Part shown: positions 55,205 to 64,000 of the stretch, piece by piece
Numbering within the stretch: position 1 is the stretch's first letter
Layout of the letters: each line of letters starts with the position of its first letter
Assembly (NCBI GenBank): GCA_949987705.1
Contig: OX465282.1
Coordinates: forward strand, 92,678,070-92,742,069
DNA length: 64,000 nucleotides
Reading direction: 5' to 3'
Source of the DNA: Thereva unica
Lineage: Eukaryota > Arthropoda > Insecta > Diptera > Therevidae
The notes under the pieces: generated by a model
The model's database searches: none
What the model saw: the letters and a program-made list of their open reading frames with translations, nothing else
Told to the model about the DNA's origin: nothing
Made by a program: the position numbers and the translations under genes

Positions 55205-58200
55205 TTACATGAAGTATACCGAGCGAATTGATGCTGCTTCAACGTCTCGGTCACAGTCAAAAGCAGGTTTCAGTCGATCGATACTTATTGACTTATTTGT
55301 GTCATTTATGTTGACGACGAAATGTTTACGTAATCTTTTGATTACTTTGAATGGCCCTTCGTATGGTGTTTCAAAAGGCCGTCGGACGCGATCGGTACGT
55401 ATGAAAACATACTCCGCGTTCTCTAAGCTGTTCGGCACGTACACATCATTTTGAACTGACTGTCGGGGCTGTGTCGCCGACAGACCTTTCATGTGTGTGC
55501 GAAGACATATTAGAAATTCTGAGTGCTCTATTGGGTTCTCATCCGTTGGGATGGAAATTGAATTGGTAAGCCTCAGATTCTGTCCATAGACAAGCTCTGC
55601 TGGTGAGCATTGTAAATCGGTTTTAATTGCCGAGCGAATTCCTAATAAAACAAAGGGCAAATCTTCACTCCAATGAGTAGTGTTGTCCCTTGCCATTAAG
55701 GCCGCTTTCAGCTGTCTATGGAATCGCTCCACCATCCCGTTTGCTTGTGGATGGTAGGCGGTAGTACGTATTCTATGTGTACCTAGAAGTCTTGTGACTT
55801 CATTGAATAATTTTGATTCAAATTGCGACCCTTGATCTGTTGTAAGTTCAAGTGGTGCGCCAAATCTGGGGACATACTCGGTGACAAAATGTTTGGCCAC
55901 CGTAGCAGCAGAGATGTCTCGAATTGGATATGCTATCCATCTTGTAAATCGGTCTACGATTGTTAGGATGTATGAATATCCTCGAGATGGGGGCAATGGT
56001 CCAACAATATCCATATGGATATGTTCAAATCTATTATTTGGTGGGTTAAAAGCTTCATGTGGAGATTTGGTGTGTCTCGAAACTTTAGATTTTTGGCAAC
56101 CTACAGCAAGATCTAGACCAGTTGTTACAGTCTTTATTGATCGCTGGCCAAAAATATTTTTTAGTAATAGCTTGCCTTGTGGCACGTATGCCTGGATGCG
56201 ACAAGCTATGTTCAGCATTGAATGCTAATTTTCTTAATGATGAAGGTATGTATGGGCGTAATGTACCCGTGCTAATCTCACACCAAACTTCATGAGTTGT
56301 GAAAGGAATTGGTGTGAGTATTAGTTTTACCTTCGAGCTACTACTGGGATGCTCTTGGAGTCGTTGTAACTCTTTGTCACCTTCTTGTGCTTTCGCCAGA
56401 TGTGGCAAATCGAAGGTGATTGTGTCAACGTTGTCGGCCGCTAATGAGCGAGATAAATAATCTGCGACAACGTTTTGTTTCCCAGAGACATGTCTGATGT
56501 CTGTTGTGAACTGGGAAATTAGGCTCAGGTGTCTTGTTTGGCGGGGAGATCTTTCGGTTTTTGTGTGAAGGGCGTGTATTAAAGGCTTGTGGTCAGTGTA
56601 GACCACAAAATTTCTTCCTTCAACAAAGTACCGAAAATGTTTTATTGCTGCAAAGATTGCGATTAGTTCGCGATCAAATGCAGAATAATTTCGTTCAGCA
56701 GATGATAGCTTTTTAGAAAAGAAAGCTAATGGTTGCCATCTGTGACCGTTAAATTGTTCCAGCACAGCTCCGATAGCAAAGTCGGAAGCATCAGTTGTGA
56801 CGCTATATTTAGCATCCTCTAGTGGATGTATCAGCATTACTGCTGCAGCCATTGCGGCTTTCACGTCGAGGAATGCTTGTTGGCATTCTGCGGGCCAAGG
56901 AAGTTGTTCCTTATTTTTTGTTGTTGATGAACAGTTGAGGAGTTCCCTCAAGTGTTCATTGATCGGTACTAGCAGTTGTGCTAGTTTAGGAATAAATCGG
57001 TGATAAAAGTTCACCATTCCTACAAATTTTTGTATTTGTTTGACTGTTGTTGGAGTTGTGAGGTCACTAATTGCTTGGACTCGTTCGGGTGATGGAAGGA
57101 TTCCATCCTTGCCGATACTATGTCCCAAAAAGTTGATCTCACTGACCCCAAAAACGCATTTTGATAATTTTATTGTTAAACCAAAATTATCAAGGCGTTT
57201 AAACAGTAATTCGAGGTGAGTGAGAGGCTCATCCTCGGATTTACTAGCGATGAGTATATCGTCTAGATAGACATAAACGAAGTCTAAGTCTCTTGTGACT
57301 TCGTTCATAAATCTTTGAAATGACTGGGCTGCATTTCTTAACCCAAATGGCATGCGAGTAAACTAAAACAGACCAAAAGGTGTTATTATGGCAGTCTTAT
57401 GCACGTCTTCTTGTGCAATGGGGATGTTATGATACGCACGTACCAAATCCACCTTCGAAAAAATCGTGCATCCGTGAAGGTTCACAGAAAAATTGTGAAT
57501 GTGCGGGATTGGATATCTATCCGGCACTGTGACTGCATTAAGGCGACGGTAGTCGCCGCATGGCCTCCAATCATTTGTATCCCGTTTAGGGACCAGATGA
57601 AGTGGAGATGCTGCGAGAGACGACGATGGTCGACAAATCCCTAGTTGAACCATATGTTCAAACTCCAATTTCGCCACCTTGAGCTTCTCAGGATGAAGTC
57701 TACGAGCGGTAACGAAAGGTAATTGCCCATTAGTAACAATGTGGTGTTGCACATTGTGTTTAACCGGTAGGTTAAAATTTGGTGGTTGTGTTAATGAAGC
57801 GTACTTCATTAACAATACTTTATATTTGCCAAGATGTTGGCATTCAAAGCTCTCGAGTATATACTCACTAGTAGTACAGACATCAGTCCGCAGACTGGTC
57901 TGTGAGTCTACTAATTCTCGATGTTTAAAATCGAGAATGAGTTCGAACTTTGTGAGAAAGTCCGCACCGAGTATAGCTTTGCTGGTGTTGGCTATGATGA
58001 AGTTGTGGATGAACCGTCGGCGAAGACCTAGGTTCAGTTCCAGCAACTTCGCGCCAAAAGTTTGGATCGTGGATCCATTTGCGGCCCGCAGAAGCAAATT
58101 AGGGCATGTTGTTTGTACCCTAAACGTGTGCTTCGGAACTAATGATATGTCCGCGCCAGAATCGATTAAAAAATCAAGCTGGTTGTGCTGGTCGCGGACA

Positions 58201-58264
58201 AATAATCTGCACGAGCGTCTCTGCTGAGAGACGCCCGCGGATGTGGCGACTCCCCGCCAATTTA
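55205..58264 (-). pseudogene. Gypsy pol: protease, RT, RNase H, integrase
   Basis: Protease: [16 protein letters not shown] (Asp codon 58163-58161). [31 protein letters not shown], then a TAG (57365-57363) where Glu is usual, RMPFGLRNAAQSFQRFM and the catalytic YLDD (57269-57258). RNase H: DASDFAIGAVLEQ, SAERNYSAFDREL and TDHKPL. Integrase: HSLSHPGIRATRQAI and the second zinc pair across a frameshift near 56100, HMDIVGPLPPSRGYSYILTI, TTDQGSQFES and NGMVERFHRQLKAAL, giving D, D and E. The C-terminus FETPYEGPFKVIKR matches the GPF/Y module. The frame opens in the -1 frame relative to gag. Confidence 0.92.
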
Positions 58265-59193
58265 ATTTTTTGTATGCTTGGCCCCCTTCATCTTGCGGTC
58301 CTTCTTGGCTGTAGAGCCCGGACCCTTAAATGCGCAAGGTGGGGTGCACCGTTCTGCCCCACTACCGTAGCGGTAGTGGTAATAGCAGAGCGTCCCCGGC
58401 AGTGCTTGTGCTGAAGCTTTGGGGACCGCTCCTCGATTGGTGGAATCCCTGGTCTCCGCCGATGTAGCCTTTGGTTGTTGAACCGGAGATCGGCTCCATC
58501 GCCTCTGACCAGAAGACCTTCCCGCCTGCTCCTGGCCTTGGCCTTGCCCTCTCCTCAACACAAGTGCCCGCAATTGCTGCACCACGCGTTGAAGAGAGTG
58601 CACGGCCCGCTCCAGGGACGACGAGTTTCCCACCTCTGACACCTGAGCGGGGTTTGGACGGGCCGTAATTTCCCACACGGTATCCGCTAGCTTCGATAGT
58701 TGTGCTAAGGACTGATCCGCGGATGCGGCAAGCACCACCTGGATATCTCTGGGAAGCCTGCGCTCCCAAAGACTCCGGATGAGCTCCTCCCCATCCCCGA
58801 GACAGTCCCCTGCCAGACTCTGCAATCCCCTCAGGAAATCTGAGGGCTTGCGGTCTCCGGGCTCATGCGCCGCCAACAGCTGCTCGAGGCGGTTCCTGGT
58901 CGATAAACCATATCGTTCCAGCAACCGCCTCTTAGCCTCAGTATAGCTGGCAGAGCTGAGGTCCGGAAAGGCATGCAAGAGGATCTTGGCTGCCTCCGTC
59001 GGGAGAGCGGACACAATGTGGGATAACTTCGATTTGTCTGATGAGACCCCATTCAACGAGAATTGGGCCTCAGCCTGGTAGAACCAGACTGCCGGGTCGC
59101 TCTGATGGAATTCGGGCAGATTGAATCTAGCCGTTGAGGCTACGTCAACTTCTGCCCGAACCCTACGTCGACCCGGCAGCCCCTCCTCCAGGC

Positions 59194-59194
<1 letters not shown>
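58262..59194 (-). pseudogene. Gypsy gag, N-terminus cut by an insertion
   Basis: From the insertion point the frame reads LEEGLPGRRRVRAEVDVAS, ARFNLPEFHQSDPAVWFYQA, EAQFSLNGVSSDKSKLSHIV, ARRLLERYGL-like and a basic, glycine-rich tail, then CYYHYRYGSGAERCTPPC, the variant cysteine-histidine motif used by many arthropod Gypsy Gags. The stop is TAA at 58264-58262. The true start lies on the other side of the N1 insertion and was not recognised. The stretch 58262-58770 is GC-rich compared with the rest of the window. Confidence 0.85.
58265..58271 (-). promoter_or_regulatory. Putative -1 ribosomal frameshift site between gag and pol
   Basis: The heptamer A AAA AAT (gag frame ACA AAA AAT TAA) lies immediately before the gag stop, and pol is in the -1 frame. 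This fits the X XXY YYZ rule. No clear downstream pseudoknot was worked out. Confidence 0.6.
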
Positions 59195-59224
<30 letters not shown>

Positions 59225-61003
59225 GATAGTCTAAGCTTAGGTGTCATCCTTTGTACTACTAGTCCGTCATGTCGTACACGTCATGGTGCAATGTCTAGTA
59301 GTAAGCTTAGCTCGAAGGATAGAGAGAAAGATAGGATAGATTAGGGGGAGTCGGGTGGGTGTTGGAGGAGATGGTGGTGAACCTTGCGCTTGAACTCTTG
59401 GATGTTGTATGAGTTCGGGAAAATTGACTGAGGTAAGTTGTTCCACAGTCGCGTTGTTCTTGTTATAAACGAATTTCTAAATCGGAGTGTGCGCGAAGAT
59501 AAGGGCTGTAGACTATAAGGGTGAGCCGAGCGGGCAAGTCTAGTGTTGCGGGAGAAAAGTTGCCGTGGAGGCATGAGGTTACTTATTTCAGTAGAGCAAT
59601 CGTTGTGGTAAAATCGGTAGAATTTTGCAAGAGCTGCTACATTCCTACGGTGGCTTAATGAGTCAATTGAGGAGCAAATGACGCTATCGCCAATAAGTTT
59701 GAGAGCGCGACTTTGCACCTTGTCCAGCCAGGCTAAGGTGGTTCTCGGGGCCCCAGCCCAAATATACGAGTTGTATTCAAGGCGGGGACGAATGTAGGAC
59801 TTGTAGATTGTAGCCCTGGCCGACGGCTGCAGGAGGAATTTGCATCTTTTAAGGAATCCCAGGCATTGTGATGCTTGTTTAGCGATTTGGAATATGTGGT
59901 TATTCCACCGCAGATCTTCGGATAGTGTTATGCCTAGGATGTTTAAAGACGGTTCTGCCGTTAGGTTTTTGTTGTCCACTGAAATAGAAGGAGGGTCGGT
60001 GCAGGTTTTATTGGAGATGAGACAGTACTTCGTTTTGGATGCATTGAAATCGACACGGTTCTTGCGGCCCCATTCAAGAATTCGTTCGATGTCCCTGTTG
60101 ATTGAAATGGACATGAGGTTGCGATAATGCAGACAAGGTCTGGCGCGTGCTTGTCCTACAGTATCGAAGCCATAGGAGTACCGTAGTGTACTGTCGTCGG
60201 CAAAGCAGTGGAGTGGGTTAGAAGGGATTGAGAGCAGGTCATTTATAAAAATTAGGAAGAGAGCTGGTGATAGAATTGAGCCCTGGGGAACACCTGCGGA
60301 GATGGTGTGGGGGTCGGATTCGACGCCATCCAATACTACCTTGATTGAACGGCCAGAAAGGAAGCTCTTAATCCAGTTCCTTAGAACGAAGTTAATACCA
60401 ATAGCATGGAGTTTGGTTAACAGAGCGGGGTGCCACACTCTGTCGAAAGCCTTGGAGATATCTAGAGCAACCAGGCCAGATTCACCAAATCGGTGTATAC
60501 TTTGGTTGAGGTGTTCAGTTAGGCAAACAAGGAGGTCGCCAGTAGATCTTTTTGGTCTAAAGCCGTACTGTTTGTCATTTAATATTTTGTGGTGTTCAAG
60601 ATATCTCAAAAGCCTCTTGTTTATTATTGTCTCCATCACTTTGGAGAGAATAGAAGTAATTGCTATTGGGCGGTAGTTAGCGGGGTCACTAGCGTCACCT
60701 TTTTTTGGTATGGGCTGAACATGGGCCAGTTTCCAGGAGTCGGGATAAACTCCGGAGAAGTAGGATAGGGCGAAAAGTTTGCGCAGAGGTTTAGCCAAAG
60801 GTGAGGCACATTTTTTAAGAACCATAGGGGGAATATTGTCGGGGCCAGTGGATTTATTGGAGTCAAGCTCTTTGAGACACCTATACACTTCACGTGTTCT
60901 GAAGAAAACTCCGTCCATTGAGTGGGAGGAACACTCGATGGCTGGTGGCTGCATGTCAGCATAGGGTAAGGAAGAGTTTGTGGCGAACAGAGATGCAAGT
61001 AAG
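59195..61003 (-). mobile_element. Non-LTR retrotransposon (family N1, copy 4), 5' truncated, inserted in Gypsy gag
   Basis: Minus strand; ends in 26 A residues (poly-T 59195-59220 on plus). A 537-codon frame (60954-59341) is uninterrupted and contains RT motifs: YGFRPKRST, SGLVALDISKAFDRVWH (motif A), AGVPQGSILSPALFLIFIND (motif B), CFADDSTLRYS (motif C, residues about 250-260), thumb region GFLKRCKFLLQPSARATIYK, and the C-terminal TTRLWNNLPQSIFPNSYNIQ. The endonuclease is missing because of 5' truncation. The 3' UTR (59221-59340) is shared with the copies at 33213 and 62711. Intact RT in a copy nested in a young Gypsy element indicates recent N1 activity. Confidence 0.9.
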
Positions 61004-61227
61004 GCTGGCCAATGATTCTTCTAGATCCACAACAAAAGAATTATCCAAAAGGTTCTGTCTTTCCATTTAGAATAGTGAAATGACGAAATAAGCCAAGAAA
61101 ATAAGTTTTGTCTTTGAACTCAACCGAAAACTGATATACAAACAAATATTCAAATTCCAATACACAAACACGAAATCTTTTTCAAAAATTCTATGGACAT
61201 TAATCAATTATTAAATATTTTAAATAG
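61004..61227 (-). other. Gypsy leader remnant
   Basis: AT-rich DNA between the N1 insertion and the minisatellite; expected to hold the gag start, but none is recognisable. Confidence 0.4.
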
Positions 61228-61874
61228 ATGTTAAATATATTTATATATAATTAATTTTTGAATATATTTATGTGTTGAATATATTTATATATAATTAATT
61301 TTTGAATATATTTATGTGTTGAATATATTTATATATAATTAATTTTTGAATATATTATGTGTTGAATATATTTATATATAATTAATTTTTGAATATATTT
61401 ATGTGTTGAATATATTTATATATAATTAATTTTTGAATATATTATGTGTTGAATATATTTATATATAATTAATTTTTGAATATATTATGTGTTGAATATA
61501 TTTATATATAATTAATTTTTGAATATATTTATGTGTTGAATATATTTATATATAATTAATTTTTGAATATATTTATGTGTTGAATATATTTATATATAAT
61601 TAATTTTTGAATATATTTATGTGTTGAATATATTTATATATAATTAATTTTTGAATATATTATGTGTTGAATATATTTATATATAATTAATTTTTGAATA
61701 TATTATGTGTTGAATATATTTATATATAATTAATTTTTGAATATATTTATGTGTTGAATATATTTATATATAATTAATTTTTGAATATATTATGTGTTGA
61801 ATATATTTATATATAATTAATTTTTGAATATATTATGTGTTGAATATATTTATATATAATTAATTTTTGAATAT
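61228..61874. repeat. 42/44-bp minisatellite in the Gypsy leader
   Basis: About 15 units of 'tgttgaatatatttatatata' + 'attaatttttgaatatat', present in two length forms (with 'tttatg', 44 bp, or 'tatg', 42 bp). Units are nearly identical, so the array is young. It lies between primer site and gag. Confidence 0.95.
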
Positions 61875-62027
61875 AATGGTAAACAAAACGCTTATCTTTG
61901 TCCTTTCTTGCTTTTTTTTTTGAGCAATATTGAACCTAACTGCAAGTTTATCTCAGTCTTGAATAATTTCCTTTTCTTTTTTCTTTTTTTCTTTCTTCTT
62001 TTTTTTCTTTTTCTTTTCCCTTTTCTA
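61875..62027 (-). other. Pyrimidine-rich part of the Gypsy leader
   Basis: Long C/T tracts on plus (61960-62030), purine-rich on the element's own strand. No coding signal. Confidence 0.5.
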
Positions 62028-62028
62028 G

Positions 62029-62045
62029 GGAGTCGGGGTCACCAC
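62029..62045 (-). promoter_or_regulatory. Gypsy primer-binding site
   Basis: TGGTGACCCCGACTCCC on the minus strand two bases after the 5' LTR. The TGG start matches the complement of a tRNA CCA end; the tRNA is not identified. Confidence 0.7.
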
Positions 62046-62047
62046 TT

Positions 62048-62376
62048 ATTGTGTTGTGTGCGGAGTCGGCACAACGAGAAAAGTCTATTTATTGAATACC
62101 ACTTTTAAACACAATATATTTTATCATTTATTAAACCAAACTTTCATTCACATATATGTTTATCTTATTTATATTTTATATTATACACAGCTTTTATTTT
62201 ATATACGACTATTTATTTTTATATCGTTTTTTTTAACGTCAAAAACTTTTGTTGACAACCCATTAATTAATTTATTGTTTTCTATTTTTTATATTACTTG
62301 ATGCAAGTAGGCTATGCTTTTGTGCACAGTCTTTTGCAGTCAAGTAATAGGTGAGTAGTAGGACGATGTCCCTACA
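62048..62376 (-). repeat. Gypsy 5' LTR
   Basis: 329 bp, same as 54855-55183 except one base. Followed on plus by the ATGTT duplication. Confidence 0.92.
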
Positions 62377-62381
62377 ATGTT

Positions 62382-62710
62382 AACTTTGAAAATATCTTGG
62401 TATGCGGGCTCAAAGACTGCCGGATGTATCCGGCATACCAATCAGGTGATAAGAAATAAAATCTGGTATGCCGGAGACTTGCAACACCTAAAAATTTTGA
62501 CTTTGACCTTGAATATCTTCGTCATGCAAAAACGGAAAATAGTGCCTAATATCTTAAAATAATGCTTTATTTATCATAAAAATATTTTATAAAATATTTC
62601 ATTGTAACTGTGAAATGTTCAAACATAAAATTCCCGGTATTACTTCATTTTTGACAAATAAATTGAGAGCTTTTTTTATCAAATGAAGTACCGTTTTTTG
62701 TTTCAATAGA
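62382..62710. other. No gene; small palindromic words
   Basis: Contains CCGGATGTATCCGG (62420-62433) and the repeated word 'tggtatgc' in both orientations (62398, 62434, 62464). Otherwise AT-rich and non-coding. Confidence 0.4.
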
Positions 62711-64000
62711 TTTTTTTTATGTGGTAGTGCTAAGCTCAGGAGTCACCCTTTGTACTACTAGTCCGTCATGTCATTTGTCACGTCATGGTGCAATGTCTAG
62801 CAGCAAGCTTAGTACGGGGGAGGGGTGGGGGGAAGAGGTTAGGGATTATGAAGGTACGGGAGGGTATTGAAGAAGGTGGTGATGAACCCTGCGTTTGAAC
62901 TCTTGGATGATGTAGGAGCTCGGAAATACCGACTGCGAGAGATTATTCCACAGTCGAGTTGTTCTATTTACAAACGAATTCATATCTTGTTGAGTGCGTG
63001 AAAAGGGTAGTTGCAGGTGCAGGGAATGGGACGAGTGGGCTAATCTGGTGTTGCGGGTATAAGACTGCCGTGGAGGCAAAAGAGCGTTTAACTCGGAGGA
63101 ACAGTCACTGTGATAGTAGCGATAAAATTTTGTCAGTTCTGCTACATTCCTACGGTGGCTTAGGGGGTCGGTGGTGGAGCAAGCGGTATCGTCATTAATT
63201 ATCTTAAGGGCCTTTTTTTGGACCTTATCTAACCATGCTAAGGTTGTTATTGGAGCGCTGCCCCAAATGAGGGAGTTGTATTCGAGAAGAGGCCGAATGT
63301 AGGATTTATAAATAACAGCACGGGCCGATGGCTGGAGGAGGAACCTGCACCTCTTAAGAAATCCCAAGCACTGGGATGCTTGTTTGGCGATTTGGAATAT
63401 GTGGTCATTCCATCGCAAGTCTTTGGCTAATGTCACGCCTAAGATGTGTAGGGATGGGTCGGCCTTTAGTTCCACGTAATCCACTGTCAAGGATGGTGAT
63501 GTGTTGATCTTTTTCTTTGAAATAAGACAGTACTTGGTTTTGGATGGGTTGAATTCGACACGATTCTTTTTTCCCCACTCTATAATAAGTTCAATGTCGT
63601 TATTAATAGAGTTGAACATTAGTTCACGATCATCAAGACAGGATCTGGCATGTGTCTGTCTTGTATCGAAGCTGTACGAGTAACGTAGAGTACCGTCGTC
63701 AGCGAAGCTGAGAAGTGGATTGGAAGGGATTGAAAGAAGGTCATTTATAAAGATAAGAAATAGGGCCGGTGATAAAATTGATCCCTGGGGGACCCCCGCA
63801 GAGATCGGGTGGGATGCAGATTTGACGCCATCCAAAACTACCTTAATTGAACCGCCGGAAAGGAAACTCTCAACCCACTTATAGAGAAGCGAGTCAATTC
63901 CAACTCTATCAAAAGCCTTGGAGATATCCAAAGCAACCAAACTAGATTCACCAGATCCATGCAAACTTCGGTTGAGGTGTTCTGTAAGGCAAACTAAAAG
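62711..64000 (-). mobile_element. Non-LTR retrotransposon (family N1, copy 5), continues past the window
   Basis: Minus strand, 3' end at the poly-T of 62711-62718. A 372-codon frame (63964-62846) spans RT motif A (VALDISKAFDRV), a short in-frame deletion that removes the usual WHPALLxKLxA so that IGIDSLLYKWVESFLSG follows directly as VGIDSLLYKW, motif B AGVPQGSILSPALFLIFIND, motif C SFADDGTLRYS, the thumb, and NRTTRLWNNLSQSVFPSSYI. Frame intact otherwise. The upstream half lies outside the window. Confidence 0.9.

Larger units (their letters stand above)
54855..62376 (-). mobile_element. Ty3/Gypsy LTR retrotransposon, nearly intact, with an internal non-LTR insertion
   Basis: Minus-strand element of 7.5 kb. 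Two 329-bp LTRs differ at one base and the flanks carry ATGTT (54850-54854; 62377-62381). The order on the minus strand is 5' LTR (62376-62048), primer site, long leader with minisatellite, gag, pol (protease, RT, RNase H, integrase), purine tract and 3' LTR. A 1.8-kb N1 non-LTR copy lies in gag. No envelope-like frame. Only one nonsense codon and one frameshift are visible in pol, so it is a recent arrival. Confidence 0.95.

Noticed and set aside
54863..62301. Hydrophobic 81-codon frame present twice
   Set aside because: It lies in both Gypsy LTRs and has no domain; antisense to the element.
55205..62376. Envelope gene in the Gypsy element
   Set aside because: Integrase ends 20 bp before the 3' LTR; there is no room for an envelope frame.

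Overview
This 64 kb window looks like AT-rich arthropod, most likely insect, nuclear DNA made almost entirely of transposable elements. The evidence is Copia with the insect-type GGTTATGGGCCCAG primer site, Transib, Helitron, Ty3/Gypsy, several AP-endonuclease non-LTR families, tRNA-derived SINEs, many MITEs and long AT-rich spacers. I found no convincing host protein-coding gene, rRNA gene or functional tRNA gene. The order of insect cannot be settled from this sequence.

Layout. 1-1.1 kb: SINE and MITE debris. 1.1-11.3 kb: a minus-strand Transib (RAG1-like) transposase pseudogene split by two plus-strand Copia elements, one at 1121-5601 with identical LTRs and one at 6863-10483 with a large internal deletion. 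11.5-14.3 kb: a non-autonomous Helitron inserted in a (TA)n tract and carrying a roughly 17-copy, 118-bp satellite array. 14.5-17.7 kb: a cluster of fold-back elements and MITEs. 17.7-28 kb: decayed non-LTR elements of three lineages and one MITE inserted in an endonuclease reading frame. 28-33 kb: SINE, two small inverted-repeat elements and unassigned DNA. 33.2-41 kb: two larger minus-strand non-LTR copies. 41-48.6 kb: MITEs, a SINE and a transposase-like pseudogene with two insertions. 49.06-50.01 kb: a 950-bp near-perfect palindrome. 50-54.8 kb: a Tc1/mariner-like pseudogene, SINE, mariner-type MITE and tandem duplications. 54.855-62.376 kb: a young, nearly complete minus-strand Ty3/Gypsy element with 329-bp LTRs, itself hit by a 1.8 kb non-LTR copy. 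62.7 kb to the end: another copy of that same non-LTR family, cut by the window edge.

The unifying theme is nested insertion. In several places the interrupted reading frame serves as an empty-site reference, so boundaries and target-site duplications can be read from a single sequence: Copia in Transib (GTATC; GTTTC), a 3-bp-TSD MITE in an endonuclease (TTA), a TA-flanked MITE in a transposase-like gene, and the 950-bp palindrome in an interspersed repeat. The most notable item is the Transib relic, which still shows all three RAG1-type catalytic acidic residues and ends at its stop codon only when the Copia element is mentally removed.

All family assignments come from reading motifs by eye. 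No database search was run.
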